64,000 bases of DNA from SAR324 cluster bacterium. Its GTDB lineage: Bacteria > SAR324 > NAC60-12. The stretch spans positions 1 to 64,000 of the forward strand of contig JADGAV010000024.1 of NCBI GenBank assembly GCA_015231825.1. Direction: 5' to 3'. A program made the translations under genes and the position numbers. Below are positions 17,711 through 26,927 of the stretch, piece after piece. Position 1 is the first letter of the stretch; each line of letters starts with the position of its first letter. Under the pieces are notes generated by a model that was given only the letters and a program-made list of their open reading frames with translations, was not told where the DNA came from and did not search any database.

Positions 17711-17737
17711 CTAGCACTCTTTAGTTGTGAGTGCTAA
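17711..17737 (-). promoter_or_regulatory. CIRCE operator (HrcA-binding site)
   Basis: CTAGCACTC (17711-17719), a spacer of exactly 9 nt, then GAGTGCTAA (17729-17737). This matches the CIRCE consensus TTAGCACTC-N9-GAGTGCTAA at all but one position. CIRCE binds the heat-shock repressor HrcA and usually sits before groE or dnaK operons. Here the only suitably placed gene is the minus-strand 73-residue protein, with pilZ after it. No chaperonin gene is in the window. Confidence 0.88.
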
Positions 17738-17762
17738 CATTGAGCACACCTTATCACACTCA

Positions 17763-17791
17763 ATTTTAGATAACAACTAAATAATCAACAA
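17763..17791 (-). promoter_or_regulatory. Sigma70-like promoter upstream of CIRCE
   Basis: On the minus strand TTGTTG (17791-17786) is followed after 17 bp by TAAAAT (17768-17763), five of six matches to the -10 consensus. Transcription would begin near 17756, placing CIRCE about 20 nt into the transcript, the usual position for HrcA repression. Confidence 0.5.
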
Positions 17792-18071
17792 GAGATTAAG
17801 TTTCCTGATGACGGGCAAGATTCCGCAGATTCAGGCCCGCTTTTCTTATGCTAAATGACGCGATCAAATGTCAATTCAACTAAAAAGAAATGTGCAACTA
17901 GCCTTTATCCAAATTAAATTGAAGAAAGGAAAATAGATGCCAGTTCGAAATCAGTGAAGGAGAAAATTCTGATTTGAACGTTCGTGCCTTTATTATAGGC
18001 GTCAACTGCTTCAAATTTGAGCAGATTGATCAGTTACTCAGAAGATCGATGAGCTTCCGGAGAAATTTTAC

Positions 18072-19139
18072 TCAGCGTAAAACAGCGGCGCTTTTAATGA
18101 GGGCATAAATTTTTTTCCCTTTTTCCAGGCCAAGCCGGTCGCAGGATTTTCGAGTAATTCGGGCCCACAACGGATTTCCCACGTCGAGCAATATATCCAT
18201 GTGAGATGATCCATCTTTGACGATCGAGTCAACACGCCCTTTCAAAAAATTTAAAACACTGCTCTCAACAGGAGGGTTGTAGGCAATCGTAACATCTCGC
18301 GGCAGAATTCGAACTCGGATCTGGTGCTCAAGGGGCACTTCAAGCCGGGCAACAGAAATTTGACCGCCCGGATGGGAAAGAAAAGTCAAACCATAAGCAG
18401 GGTCATGCCCGGAAACACGCGTTTCCAAAATGGAACCGACTTCTTCCAGTCCATAAAACTTTTGTACATCGTGACGGGACAGCACTTCAACCAGAGAACC
18501 ATGGGCCACACAGTGACCATCGGTGATAAATGCCATATGATGAGCCAAATGCATGATTTCATCAAGGAGGTGGCTGACGTACAGTATTGGAATTTCTAAT
18601 TCATCACACACTCGTTTCAAAAACGGCAAAATCTGAATTTTTCGGGGTGCGTCGAGCGAAGCCAACGGTTCATCCATCAGCAACAAAGAAGGCTGCCGCA
18701 GCAAAGCTCTTCCGATAGCGACCCGCTGCTTTTCCCCCATCGACAAACGACCAGGATACCGGGGCAGCAAATCTTCCAACTCCAACAAGGTGACCACCTT
18801 ATCCAGATGAAGCGGGTGCTCAATTCCCCGCATTTCTCGATAACCATAGACTAGATTTTTCTTGACGCTTAAATGAGGAAAAAGGCGGGAATCCTGAAAA
18901 ACGTACCCGATGCGACGAGCGGCCGGGGATTGATTGACTCTCGCCCCAGAATCAAATAGAACTTGCCGGTTTAAAAGAATCCGACCTTGATCCGGTTGAT
19001 CCAAGCCTGCAATAATATTGAGCAGGGTTGTCTTTCCTACACCGGATTTACCAAATAAGGCCGTCACTCCGGGTTGAAGGATTTGCTTGAATTCCAACTG
19101 AAATTGAGAAAGCTTTTTTTGGATGTCAATTTCCAGCAT
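18072..19139 (-). CDS. modC: Molybdate-type ABC transporter ATP-binding protein
   Basis: 355 residues. ATPase half: Walker A (GKSGVGKTT), Q-loop (YVFQDSRLFPHLSV), Walker B (LLLMDEPLASLD) and H-loop (YVSHLLDEI). The signature reads LSMGEKQRVAIGRAL, with Met replacing the first Gly of the usual LSGGE. Residues ~285-355 form a Mop/TOBE molybdate-binding domain (SVLNFLKGRVDSI and later WARITRKSCDRLGL). ModC energises molybdate uptake with ModA and ModB, but neither gene is adjacent, so the partners must be elsewhere. GreA lies upstream 92 bp away. Confidence 0.85.
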   Translation of the reverse strand: MLEIDIQKKLSQFQLEFKQILQPGVTALFGKSGVGKTTLLNIIAGLDQPDQGRILLNRQVLFDSGARVNQSPAARRIGYVFQDSRLFPHLSVKKNLVYGYREMRGIEHPLHLDKVVTLLELEDLLPRYPGRLSMGEKQRVAIGRALLRQPSLLLMDEPLASLDAPRKIQILPFLKRVCDELEIPILYVSHLLDEIMHLAHHMAFITDGHCVAHGSLVEVLSRHDVQKFYGLEEVGSILETRVSGHDPAYGLTFLSHPGGQISVARLEVPLEHQIRVRILPRDVTIAYNPPVESSVLNFLKGRVDSIVKDGSSHMDILLDVGNPLWARITRKSCDRLGLEKGKKIYALIKSAAVLR

Positions 19140-19231
19140 TTACTTTAAGCCTTCTCTTCTGATTGCAGACTGAGTCGTTAATGGCAGATCGGGAATATGT
19201 TCCATCAAAGACAAAAAAATTTTCTCTCCCC

Positions 19232-19708
19232 TTAAACAAATTTGACGTCCAAGATTTCAACATCGATCTTTCCCTTGGGAATCGTAGCTGTGACTTCATC
19301 TCCCGTTTTTTTTCCAATCAATGCCCGTGCAATGGGAGAGGAAAAAGAAATTCTGTTCTGGCTGAGATCTGCTTCTTCGTCGCCAACGATTTGATAGCAA
19401 AATTCTTCTTCAGAATCTAAGTCGAGGAGTGTCACGGTGGCACCGAAAATGACCTTTTCCCCCGACAAGGTTGCCGGATCGATCACCTGGCAATTGGATA
19501 ATTTCCCATTGATTTCCTGCATCCGTCCTTCCAGAAAGCTTTGCTGTTCTTTGGCGGCATGATATTCAGCATTTTCCTTAAGATCTCCGTGCGCCCGCGC
19601 CTCCTCAATCGCCTGCACCACCGCGGGACGCTCAACCGATTTCAGGTGTTTCAATTCCTTTTTCAGCTTTTCATAACCTTCTTTAGTGATTGGATAAACT
19701 TCACTCAT
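19232..19708 (-). CDS. greA: Transcription elongation factor GreA
   Basis: 158 residues, normal length. It has the N-terminal coiled coil whose tip carries the acidic catalytic pair ([20 protein letters not shown]), and the C-terminal FKBP-like domain ending [13 protein letters not shown]. It stimulates transcript cleavage in backtracked RNA polymerase. It lies between clpA and modC on the minus strand; a hairpin at 19852-19875 probably separates it from clpA. Confidence 0.96.
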   Translation of the reverse strand: MSEVYPITKEGYEKLKKELKHLKSVERPAVVQAIEEARAHGDLKENAEYHAAKEQQSFLEGRMQEINGKLSNCQVIDPATLSGEKVIFGATVTLLDLDSEEEFCYQIVGDEEADLSQNRISFSSPIARALIGKKTGDEVTATIPKGKIDVEILDVKFV

Positions 19709-19851
19709 AACTTACTTTCTTTTAAGAATTGCAGTCTTATTCATTCGACGATATTGAGAATCCTGAGATAGTTTTCATTGTATTCAACAGAATCACAAGG
19801 AGATTTTCAGGACAGGTGCCCGACGGAGACTTATCGATGGTAAGCCAAAGG

Positions 19852-19875
19852 AAAGGGCAAATAAATACGCCCTTT
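19852..19875. terminator. Hairpin terminator after clpA
   Basis: AAAGGGC (19852-19858) pairs perfectly with GCCCTTT (19869-19875) around a 10-nt loop, 6 bp beyond the clpA stop. The T-rich tail is better on the plus strand than on the minus strand. It is nevertheless placed to end the clpS-clpA transcript. Confidence 0.65.
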
Positions 19876-19880
19876 TCTTT

Positions 19881-22133
19881 TTATTCGTTCTCAGAGTAAT
19901 CAAAGGTGAGTGTTTCTTCTTTTACATCAATAAATACCTGACCACCGTTTGTCAATTGGCCAAACAAGACTTCGTCGGCTAATACGGTTTCAATTTCCTG
20001 TTGGATGACGCGCTGCATCAGTCGGGCCCCAAATTTGGGATCATACCCTTTTTCTCCCAGCCATTTTCGTGTTTCATCTGAAATATTTATCACAACCTTT
20101 TTATGTTGTAATTTATTTTCCAAGGCCATGATAAATTTGTCGACAACCAACAAAATGACCGGTTCGGGGAGAGGGTTGAAATTTATTATCGCATCCAGTC
20201 GATTTCTAAATTCCGGGCTGAACATTCTCTCTAACGCCTGTTTTCCGGGAGCCGTTGGCGAATTATTCCCGAATCCAATTGTAGCAGCACTCATCTCTTT
20301 GGCTCCGACATTGGAAGTCATAATGATCACGACATTTCGAAAATCAGCCTGACGTCCACTGTTGTCGGTGAGTTTTGCATGATCCATTACCTGGAGAAGA
20401 ATATTAAAGATGTCAGGATGAGCTTTTTCGATTTCGTCCAACAACATCACAGAATGAGGATGCTTTCGAATGGCATCCGTCATCAACCCTCCCTGGTCAA
20501 ATCCGACATATCCGGGAGGTGCTCCAATCAGACGCGATACGGCGTGTTTTTCCATGTACTCACTCATATCGAAACGTTCAAAATGGATTCCCATAATGGC
20601 AGCCAATTGTTTTGCCACTTCAGTTTTTCCCACTCCGGTTGGTCCTGTGAACAGAAACGAACCAACGGGCTGGTCCGGTTGACTCAATCCAGCTCGTGAT
20701 CGTTTAATGGAGGTTGCCAGTGTTGTAATCGCCTGATCCTGGCCGAATACACGCATTTTCAATTCTTTTTCAAGATTCAAGAGCTGGCTTTTATCAGAAG
20801 TTGTGACCCTTTGAATCGGTATGCGGGCAATTCGTGACACGATCTGCTCCACGTCAAGAGCCGTCACTGTTTTGCGTTTTTTCGAAGAGGGTCTCAGTTT
20901 AACTGCCGATCCAACTTCGTCTATCACATCAATGGCTTTATCCGGCAGGAAACGTTCATTGATATACTTTGCGGAAAGTTCTGCAGCGGTCCGTATCGCT
21001 CCCTGAGTGTACCGTAATTGATGATGGTTTTCGTAAGCCGCTTTTAAACCTTTAAGAATTTTGATGGTTTCTTCAACGGTCGGTTCCACAATATCGATTT
21101 TTTGAAAGCGTCGTGAAAGTGCATGATCTTTATCAAAAGACTTTTTGTATTCTTCATAGGTTGTCGAACCAATGCAGCGAAGAGTTCCTTTTGCAAGCGC
21201 CGGTTTTAGTAAATTTGAAACATCCATCGACCCGCCGCTGGTGGCCCCCGCTCCAACAATTGTATGAATTTCGTCTATGAAGAGAATTGATCGCGGTTTT
21301 TTCTTGAGAGCTTTCAAAACCGCTTTGACTCGCTGTTCAAAATCTCCCCGGAATTTGGTTCCCGCCAAGAGGGCGCCAATGTCTAAAGAAAAGATCTCTG
21401 ACCCCTCCAACAATTCCGGGATACTTTCTTTGTAGATCATCAAAGCCAAACCTTCCGCAATTGCCGTTTTTCCTACCCCGGGCTCTCCTACATAAATGGG
21501 ATTGTTTTTTCGGCGCCGACAAAGAATCTGAATGGTGCGTTCCAATTCAAATTCTCTACCGATCAGTGGATCAATCTTATTTTCAACCGCCAACTGCGAA
21601 AGATTGAGCGTATACAAAGCCAGAGGATCCCGCTCCGGACGCGATTCTACTTCTTCTCCTTCATCCGTGAAATCTCTATTGCTTTCCAAATCATCCTCAT
21701 CCACAGGTACTTTTGAAATTCCGTGCGAAATGTAGTTGAGTAAATCCAATCGGGTAATACCTTCCTTTTGGAGATAATAGGAAGCATGAGATTTCGACTC
21801 TCGATGAATGGCGACCAATACATCACCAACATCAGCAGTTGTTTTTCCTGCGCTATTGACATGCATGACTGCAAGGTGCAAAACACGCTGTACCGCTAGA
21901 GTTTGCTGAGGATTGTCTCCCCTGGCAAGAATTGTTTCCTGCTGAGTGAAAAAATCCTCTAAATACTCTTTAAGTTTCTCGACGCTGCCTCCACAGTTTT
22001 TAACAATTCGGATCCCAGACTCATTGTGCAACAAGGCATACAGGATATGCTCCACACACAAATATTCATGTCGTCGATTCTTTGCTTCACGCTGGGCAGC
22101 CATCAAACTAACCTCTAGATCTTTGGTAAACAT
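19881..22133 (-). CDS. clpA: ATP-dependent Clp protease ATP-binding subunit ClpA
   Basis: 750 residues, the expected ClpA length. It contains the N-domain that docks ClpS, two AAA+ modules with Walker A motifs GEPGVGKTAIAEG and GPTGVGKTEVAKQ, the Walker B LLDEIEKAHPD, and the IGF loop (ATIGFGNN) that binds ClpP. It unfolds N-degron and ssrA-type substrates for ClpP, which is not encoded here. AAGGAG lies 6 nt before the ATG. It starts 11 bp after clpS, the classic clpSA operon. Confidence 0.97.
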   Translation of the reverse strand: MFTKDLEVSLMAAQREAKNRRHEYLCVEHILYALLHNESGIRIVKNCGGSVEKLKEYLEDFFTQQETILARGDNPQQTLAVQRVLHLAVMHVNSAGKTTADVGDVLVAIHRESKSHASYYLQKEGITRLDLLNYISHGISKVPVDEDDLESNRDFTDEGEEVESRPERDPLALYTLNLSQLAVENKIDPLIGREFELERTIQILCRRRKNNPIYVGEPGVGKTAIAEGLALMIYKESIPELLEGSEIFSLDIGALLAGTKFRGDFEQRVKAVLKALKKKPRSILFIDEIHTIVGAGATSGGSMDVSNLLKPALAKGTLRCIGSTTYEEYKKSFDKDHALSRRFQKIDIVEPTVEETIKILKGLKAAYENHHQLRYTQGAIRTAAELSAKYINERFLPDKAIDVIDEVGSAVKLRPSSKKRKTVTALDVEQIVSRIARIPIQRVTTSDKSQLLNLEKELKMRVFGQDQAITTLATSIKRSRAGLSQPDQPVGSFLFTGPTGVGKTEVAKQLAAIMGIHFERFDMSEYMEKHAVSRLIGAPPGYVGFDQGGLMTDAIRKHPHSVMLLDEIEKAHPDIFNILLQVMDHAKLTDNSGRQADFRNVVIIMTSNVGAKEMSAATIGFGNNSPTAPGKQALERMFSPEFRNRLDAIINFNPLPEPVILLVVDKFIMALENKLQHKKVVINISDETRKWLGEKGYDPKFGARLMQRVIQQEIETVLADEVLFGQLTNGGQVFIDVKEETLTFDYSENE

Positions 22134-22144
22134 AGACTTCTCCT

Positions 22145-22453
22145 TTAAGCTTCTTCCATACTACATCGTAGAGGAAATTCGTACTGCTCCGCAATAGCAT
22201 GCACTGCAGCAATTTTGGTTTCTGCAACTTCAAAATGATAGATTCCGCACACCCCAATCCCGTCATTATGGACATTCAACATAATACGCGAAGCTTCGAT
22301 TGGACTCTTACCAAAAATCGTTTCCAAAATATGCACCACAAAATCCATTGTCGTATAATCATCATTGTGAATAAAAACCTTGTACATCTGGGGTGGCTGT
22401 ATTTTAGTCTTTGAATCTTTTAAAGTATGATTATCAGAATTAGGCTGACCCAT
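22145..22453 (-). CDS. clpS: ClpS adaptor protein
   Basis: 102 residues. It has the N-degron pocket motif YKVFIHNDDYTTMDFVV, with the Asn-Asp-Asp that contacts the substrate N-terminus, and the AVHAIAEQYEFPLRC end. It delivers proteins with bulky hydrophobic N-termini to ClpAP. The longer disordered N-terminus (~20 residues) is typical of ClpS. Directly upstream of clpA. Confidence 0.95.
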   Translation of the reverse strand: MGQPNSDNHTLKDSKTKIQPPQMYKVFIHNDDYTTMDFVVHILETIFGKSPIEASRIMLNVHNDGIGVCGIYHFEVAETKIAAVHAIAEQYEFPLRCSMEEA

Positions 22454-22614
22454 TTTTTCCCTATTGGCTAAATCCTTGATATATTCATTGACACGTTCCG
22501 GGTAGTTGAACTAAGAACCACTCCTGATCCAGTAAAGTCAGAACCGAGCATCCTACACCAATTTGTGGCAACTCACAGGTTCAAAATGCATTGATCTTCA
22601 AAAATCTTGTTTCT

Positions 22615-23574
22615 CTAGCTCAATCCATTCTTTGAATTTAAAAGCGGATCCGGAGAAAGCATGATTTCTTCACGTCTGACTGACCGCTGATTTGCAGGAG
22701 CATCCCAAACGACAAGACTATTAGAAGGAACGCTATGCGTCAGCCAGACATTTCCTCCAATGATTGAATTCTTCCCCACAATGGTTTTTCCTCCCAAGAT
22801 AGTCGCACCGGCGTAGATGACGACATGATCTTCAATCGTTGGATGACGTTTCGCTTTTGGTCTGTTTACTTTTCGGGTCGGGCTTAATGCTCCAATGGTC
22901 ACTCCCTGATAAATCCGGACCCCATCCCCAATCACAGAGGTTTCTCCAATCACAATCCCTGTCCCATGATCGATCATAATTCCTTTGCCTAGTTTAGCCC
23001 CTGGATGAATATCAATTCCGGTTTGCGAGTGAACATATTCACTGATGATTCGGGGGAGCAAAGGGATATTCTTTTCATAAAAGAAATGAGAAATTCGATG
23101 GATACTGATTGCATTTACTCCAGGATATCCCAAAACGATTTCCTGCTGACTTCGAGCCGCAGGATCTCCTTCGTAAAAAGCCTTTATATCTTCAGCCAAA
23201 ACATTTCTCAACTGCGGAATCGATTCTAAAAATTCCATGGCAATTTGTTCCACCTGGCTCCCAAAAGAGGAATCATCCCGGCAATTTTCTCCATTTTGGG
23301 CGATTTCCCAACAAAGCACCTGATCCAAATAGGCGCATAGGCGGTTAAAAATGGAAACTGTTTTTTGGCCAATTATATACGGCAGTTCCAAAGGTTCTAA
23401 AGACTCCTCTCTAATGAAACCGGGGAACAACAGCATTTGAATGTCTTTTGCCAACTGAATGATATCTTCTCTTGCAGGAAGTTTTTTTTTGCCAATACGC
23501 TCCAGATCCGGGTGCTGCTTGTATGATTCCAAAATTGCGGAGACAGCTTCTTCCAGTTTTATCCTGCTTTTCAT
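22615..23574 (-). CDS. cysE: Serine O-acetyltransferase (EpsC-type)
   Basis: 319 residues, longer than E. coli CysE. A helical N-terminal domain (~1-175) precedes a left-handed beta-helix with hexapeptide repeats (GIDIHPGAKLGKG, then IMIDHGTGIVIGETSVIG). The catalytic His is in DHGTG, and the GDGVRIYQGVTIGALS turn binds acetyl-CoA. It makes O-acetylserine for CysK. The start overlaps the cysK stop by 4 bp and has AGAGGA 4 nt upstream, so the two are translationally coupled. The C-terminal tail lacks the usual terminal Ile of strong CysK-binding variants. Confidence 0.93.
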   Translation of the reverse strand: MKSRIKLEEAVSAILESYKQHPDLERIGKKKLPAREDIIQLAKDIQMLLFPGFIREESLEPLELPYIIGQKTVSIFNRLCAYLDQVLCWEIAQNGENCRDDSSFGSQVEQIAMEFLESIPQLRNVLAEDIKAFYEGDPAARSQQEIVLGYPGVNAISIHRISHFFYEKNIPLLPRIISEYVHSQTGIDIHPGAKLGKGIMIDHGTGIVIGETSVIGDGVRIYQGVTIGALSPTRKVNRPKAKRHPTIEDHVVIYAGATILGGKTIVGKNSIIGGNVWLTHSVPSNSLVVWDAPANQRSVRREEIMLSPDPLLNSKNGLS

Positions 23575-24506
23575 GAAGTCCTCTTTTTGTGCAAAAAAAG
23601 AGGCGTGCTCATATAGTGCTCAACCCCATCCGGCATAAGGCTCAAAATACGCTGAGAAGCTTTTGCCTCTTTGGCAATGTGCAGTGCTGCCCACAAACTT
23701 GCCCCTGAAGAAATACCTACCAGTACACCTTCATGACGACCGGCCAGGCGGGCTGTTTGGTAGGCATTTTCTTCTGAAACAAGCATTACTCGATCTACCC
23801 AACCGGAATGATAATTCTCCGGGACAAATCCTGCACCGATTCCCTGAATGCCATGCATTCCAAGTTGTCCTCCCGAAATAGCAGGACAGTTTTTAGGCTC
23901 CACAGCCACTGTTTGTATATTAGGAAATGACTGTTTTAAGATTTTTCCAACTCCTGAAATGGTACCCCCCGTTCCTACTCCACTGACAAAATAGTCCAAC
24001 CCTGATTCTTTGAAATCTTCAACAATTTCTTGGGCGGTTGTTTCTTCATGAATTTTTGGATTGGCAGGATTGCTGAACTGAGACATCATGCAGTACCCAC
24101 GTTTTTTGGCTAATGTTCGCGCCATTTCGATTGAGCCTTGCATACCCAGTTCCCCGGACGTCAAAATAATTTCTGCCCCTAAAAACTCCAACATTGCCCG
24201 ACGCTCAAAACTCATCGTATCCGGCATTGTGATCACCATGTCATAACCCCGGACTGCAGCAATCATTGCAAGACCGATTCCCGTATTGCCGGAAGTCGGC
24301 TCGACAATTGTAGATCCTGGCTTCAGCCTTCCTTCTCGTTCAGCACTCAGAATCATACCCAATGCCGTTCGATCTTTAACACTGCCGCCCGGATTGAATT
24401 TTTCTAATTTAACATAAACCGAGGCACTGCCCTCCTGAGTCAAGCGATTGATTTTCACGGTTGGAGTTTTACCGATTGTCGCTAAAACATCGTCGTAAAG
24501 TGGCAC
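23571..24506 (-). CDS. cysK: Cysteine synthase A
   Basis: 311 residues, PLP-dependent. The catalytic lysine lies in FNPGGSVKDR, the phosphate-binding loop is PTSGNTGIGLA and SGVGTGGTISGVGK binds PLP phosphate. It condenses O-acetylserine with sulfide. The start is GTG at 24506 with AGGA 7 nt upstream. It is the first gene of a cysK-cysE operon. Confidence 0.95.
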   Translation of the reverse strand: MPLYDDVLATIGKTPTVKINRLTQEGSASVYVKLEKFNPGGSVKDRTALGMILSAEREGRLKPGSTIVEPTSGNTGIGLAMIAAVRGYDMVITMPDTMSFERRAMLEFLGAEIILTSGELGMQGSIEMARTLAKKRGYCMMSQFSNPANPKIHEETTAQEIVEDFKESGLDYFVSGVGTGGTISGVGKILKQSFPNIQTVAVEPKNCPAISGGQLGMHGIQGIGAGFVPENYHSGWVDRVMLVSEENAYQTARLAGRHEGVLVGISSGASLWAALHIAKEAKASQRILSLMPDGVEHYMSTPLFLHKKRTS

Positions 24507-24975
24507 AAAATTTTCCTGATATCATGAATAATATTTTAGAATACCGTTTATCGAAATTTCGCCTTTCAATCTGGTATCCAAGGAACAATTGCAAAATTTC
24601 AGTATTTGGGATAAGAACAGGTGATGAAACGTCACGAAATGCTGGAAACAACTTTTTTCAGAAGAACTTTCGCCCCCCGATGAGACAGCAGGAAGACGTA
24701 AAATTCCTGATCCTGCACTCGTTTAATTCTGAAAAACTATGCAATCTTTCAAAAAGTAGCAAGTTTTTCAAGTTTAGCACCGCTTTGCAACAGCTTGCAA
24801 AAACGAAGAAAAAATGTGTTTTTTTATGGGTTGAAAAACACTTAGGAATTATCTGTTGACAGCCATTGGAACGCATGAGCATCAAGCAACTTAAAAAACT
24901 CTGATCAATAATATTTTAAATGAGTGATGGCTCAATCATACTGAGTTGCTTCCCTATCAGAGAGATTCAAATCGC
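24507..24975. other. Divergent intergenic region cysK/pyrE
   Basis: About 470 bp without a supported gene. It should hold the promoters of cysK (minus) and pyrE (plus). A perfect -35 TTGACA is at 24856-24861 on plus but no good -10 follows at 16-18 bp. No riboswitch could be recognised. Confidence 0.5.
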
Positions 24976-25668
24976 ATGAAAACCAAGCAACAGATCAAGG
25001 GCTATAAATCAGAGTTTATTGAGTTTTTAGTCAAGGAAAAGGCGCTGAAGTTCGGAGAATTTCAACTTAAAAGTGGTCGTATTTCTCCTTATTTCTTCAA
25101 TGCATCTTCCTTTAATTCAGGAGAGACTATTTCAAAATTGGGATATTATTACGCCGCGACACTTCAGGAAATGATACCCCAAAGTACGCTGGTCTTTGGT
25201 CCCGCATACAAAGGCATTCCTTTGTGCATTGCTACGGTCATCGCGCTCGCAACTCATTTTGACAGAGATATCGGTTATTTTTTTAATCGGAAAGAAGCTA
25301 AAACTCATGGAGACCAGGGAATTTTAGTGGGACATGCACCTGTTGATTCCGATCAAATTGTTATGGTCGATGATGTGATCACAGACGGAGCAACAAAACA
25401 AGAAGCGATCTCGATGATCCAAGCGATTTCAAAAGCACACTTCACAGGGGTCATTATCGCAGTTGATCGCATGGAAACAAATGCTGAAGGAAAGGACACT
25501 GTTAGCGAATTTCAATCTAAAACGAGAATTCCAGTCAAATCCATAGTGACCATTGGGGAAATTTGCGAATATCTATTAGGACGCGAAATCGACGGGAAAG
25601 TCTATCTGACTGATACGATTTACCAAAAAATCGATAAATATCTTCAAACCTACTGCATACGTCATTGA
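24976..25668 (+). CDS. pyrE: Orotate phosphoribosyltransferase
   Basis: 230 residues from the ATG at 24976; an upstream in-frame TTG at 24946 is less likely. It has the FQLKSGRISPYFFNASSF opening of PyrE, GPAYKGIPL, the flexible-loop lysines in FNRKEAKTHGDQG and the PRPP-binding motif VMVDDVITDGATK. It converts orotate and PRPP to OMP in pyrimidine synthesis. No other pyr gene is nearby. Confidence 0.94.
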   Translation: MKTKQQIKGYKSEFIEFLVKEKALKFGEFQLKSGRISPYFFNASSFNSGETISKLGYYYAATLQEMIPQSTLVFGPAYKGIPLCIATVIALATHFDRDIGYFFNRKEAKTHGDQGILVGHAPVDSDQIVMVDDVITDGATKQEAISMIQAISKAHFTGVIIAVDRMETNAEGKDTVSEFQSKTRIPVKSIVTIGEICEYLLGREIDGKVYLTDTIYQKIDKYLQTYCIRH

Positions 25669-25773
25669 CCCATGAGTTCATGAAGAAACATAATGAGTTG
25701 CAAAACCAACGTGTTTTGCATTCAATCACAATTCAAATCCAGATTTTTTTCTACATTAGGCAAAGAATAATCC

Positions 25774-26208
25774 ATGCTCAAAACGAATGAATCATCACGC
25801 AGTATCAAACGTGCACAGGTATCGTGGCAGCAGTCCGAGATCGATCTCAAAATCGCAAAGAGTTCACTGGCAAAACAACCTGACAAAAGCAGTATGCAGA
25901 GTGCACAAGCTGCAATGAACGCATTGAGTTCCATATTGGAGGCACAAGGTTACTTTCAGCTTCCTGCCTTCTCTACTGTTGAATTACTGAAAAAATGCAT
26001 CGAGATTGAACCTTCTCTGGAGGAACTGCGCGCGGACTGCACACTCTTGGATGGCACCGTGGAGCGGGATTCTTTTGGCACCACCCGAACTCCTCATAAT
26101 CATTTTACACCCGCATTTGCAAAAGCCTGTTTAAAAGCCTGTGACCGAATCATAAAAAGAACCAAAAAATACTGGAAACAAAACAAAAGGCAGTACTTCA
26201 ATCCTTGA
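25774..26208 (+). CDS. HEPN-like domain protein
   Basis: 144 residues, all helical by pattern. It follows the HEPN layout: an opening W-x-x-SEIDLKIAK helix, a second helix SAQAAMNALSSILEAQGY, a third around VELLKKCIEI and a last amphipathic helix (KACLKACDRIIKRT). The segment RTPHNH fits the R-X4-H ribonuclease motif of catalytic HEPN proteins. No nucleotidyltransferase (MNT) antitoxin gene flanks it, so it is either a solitary housekeeping HEPN or a non-toxin relative. The assignment is from pattern only. Confidence 0.5.
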   Translation: MLKTNESSRSIKRAQVSWQQSEIDLKIAKSSLAKQPDKSSMQSAQAAMNALSSILEAQGYFQLPAFSTVELLKKCIEIEPSLEELRADCTLLDGTVERDSFGTTRTPHNHFTPAFAKACLKACDRIIKRTKKYWKQNKRQYFNP

Positions 26209-26257
26209 TCTTCAAGATACCCAACTCCAACATCCTTGGTAAAGAAGTCTTTTCAAA

Positions 26258-26917
26258 ATGTTAAAAATCCTGCGCCATCAACTGTCCCAATATTCTCCAC
26301 CGGAAAATCAACACACCAGGCAACGGGCTTCCGTACTCATTCCGATTTTCGAAAAAGAATCCCGTTTACATTTTTTGCTGACCCGGCGCTCTTCAAAACT
26401 TCGTTCTCATTCTGGTCAAGTTTCATTCCCAGGCGGCAAGCGGGATGAATCGGACCAACACGATCTCGATACCGCCCTTCGAGAAGCCCATGAAGAAATC
26501 GGGTTGTTGCCTGATTCCGTGGCAATTTTAGGGAAAATTGATCAAATCCTTTCCAGAAATTTTTTGTTGGTAAGCCCGTATGTAGGTATGATTCCATCAA
26601 ATTTTGTTCCGCAACCAAACGAATTTGAAATCGAAAGTGTATTTCATGTCCCATTGGATTTTTTTATGAAGGAAGGCCATCATTTTTTACAGGAATATCA
26701 AACGAAACGGCCGTATTTTGTTCATCATTTTTACTACAAGGATTATGACATTTGGGGTTTAACGGCACAACTAATTCTCAGATTTCTGGAAATCGGTTTG
26801 AATTATATTCCTCCCTACCCTGTGCATCATCCCAAAAACCCCACATGGATGGAACAATCTCAACTCTTCAGGGATGAACACATTCCAAAAATCCTGGAAG
26901 GGTGGCAAAGCATTTAA
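26258..26917 (+). CDS. Nudix hydrolase, CoA pyrophosphatase (NudL-like)
   Basis: 219 residues. It carries the UPF0035/CoA-type motif RRSSKLRSHSGQVSFPGG before the Nudix box, whose REAHEEIGL half is intact. In the first half of the box Asp takes the place of the usual Glu, as is common in this subfamily. It probably cleaves CoA or related nucleotides to 4'-phosphopantetheine and ADP. It lies in a loose plus-strand run with prmA. Confidence 0.88.
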   Translation: MLKILRHQLSQYSPPENQHTRQRASVLIPIFEKESRLHFLLTRRSSKLRSHSGQVSFPGGKRDESDQHDLDTALREAHEEIGLLPDSVAILGKIDQILSRNFLLVSPYVGMIPSNFVPQPNEFEIESVFHVPLDFFMKEGHHFLQEYQTKRPYFVHHFYYKDYDIWGLTAQLILRFLEIGLNYIPPYPVHHPKNPTWMEQSQLFRDEHIPKILEGWQSI

Positions 26918-26927
26918 AATCGGTCTC

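Larger units (their letters stand above)
17587..18071. other. 485-bp gene-free regulatory region
   Basis: No gene is supported here. It carries, for the minus-strand small-protein/PilZ unit, a sigma70-like promoter (17763-17791), a CIRCE operator (17711-17737), an 18-bp palindrome (17670-17687) and a small CACAA/TTGTG hairpin (17635-17648). The part nearer modC (17850-18071) shows nothing clear. Confidence 0.6.

Noticed and set aside
17812-17839. Hairpin CGGGC/GCCCG followed by TTTTCTT on plus
   Set aside because: Only a 5-bp stem with an 18-nt loop and no plus-strand gene to terminate.
17980-18116. Short plus-strand frame of about 44 codons near the modC end
   Set aside because: TTG start, poor ribosome-binding spacing and overlap with modC.
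25774-26208. HEPN/MNT toxin-antitoxin pair
   Set aside because: No nucleotidyltransferase gene lies on either side.
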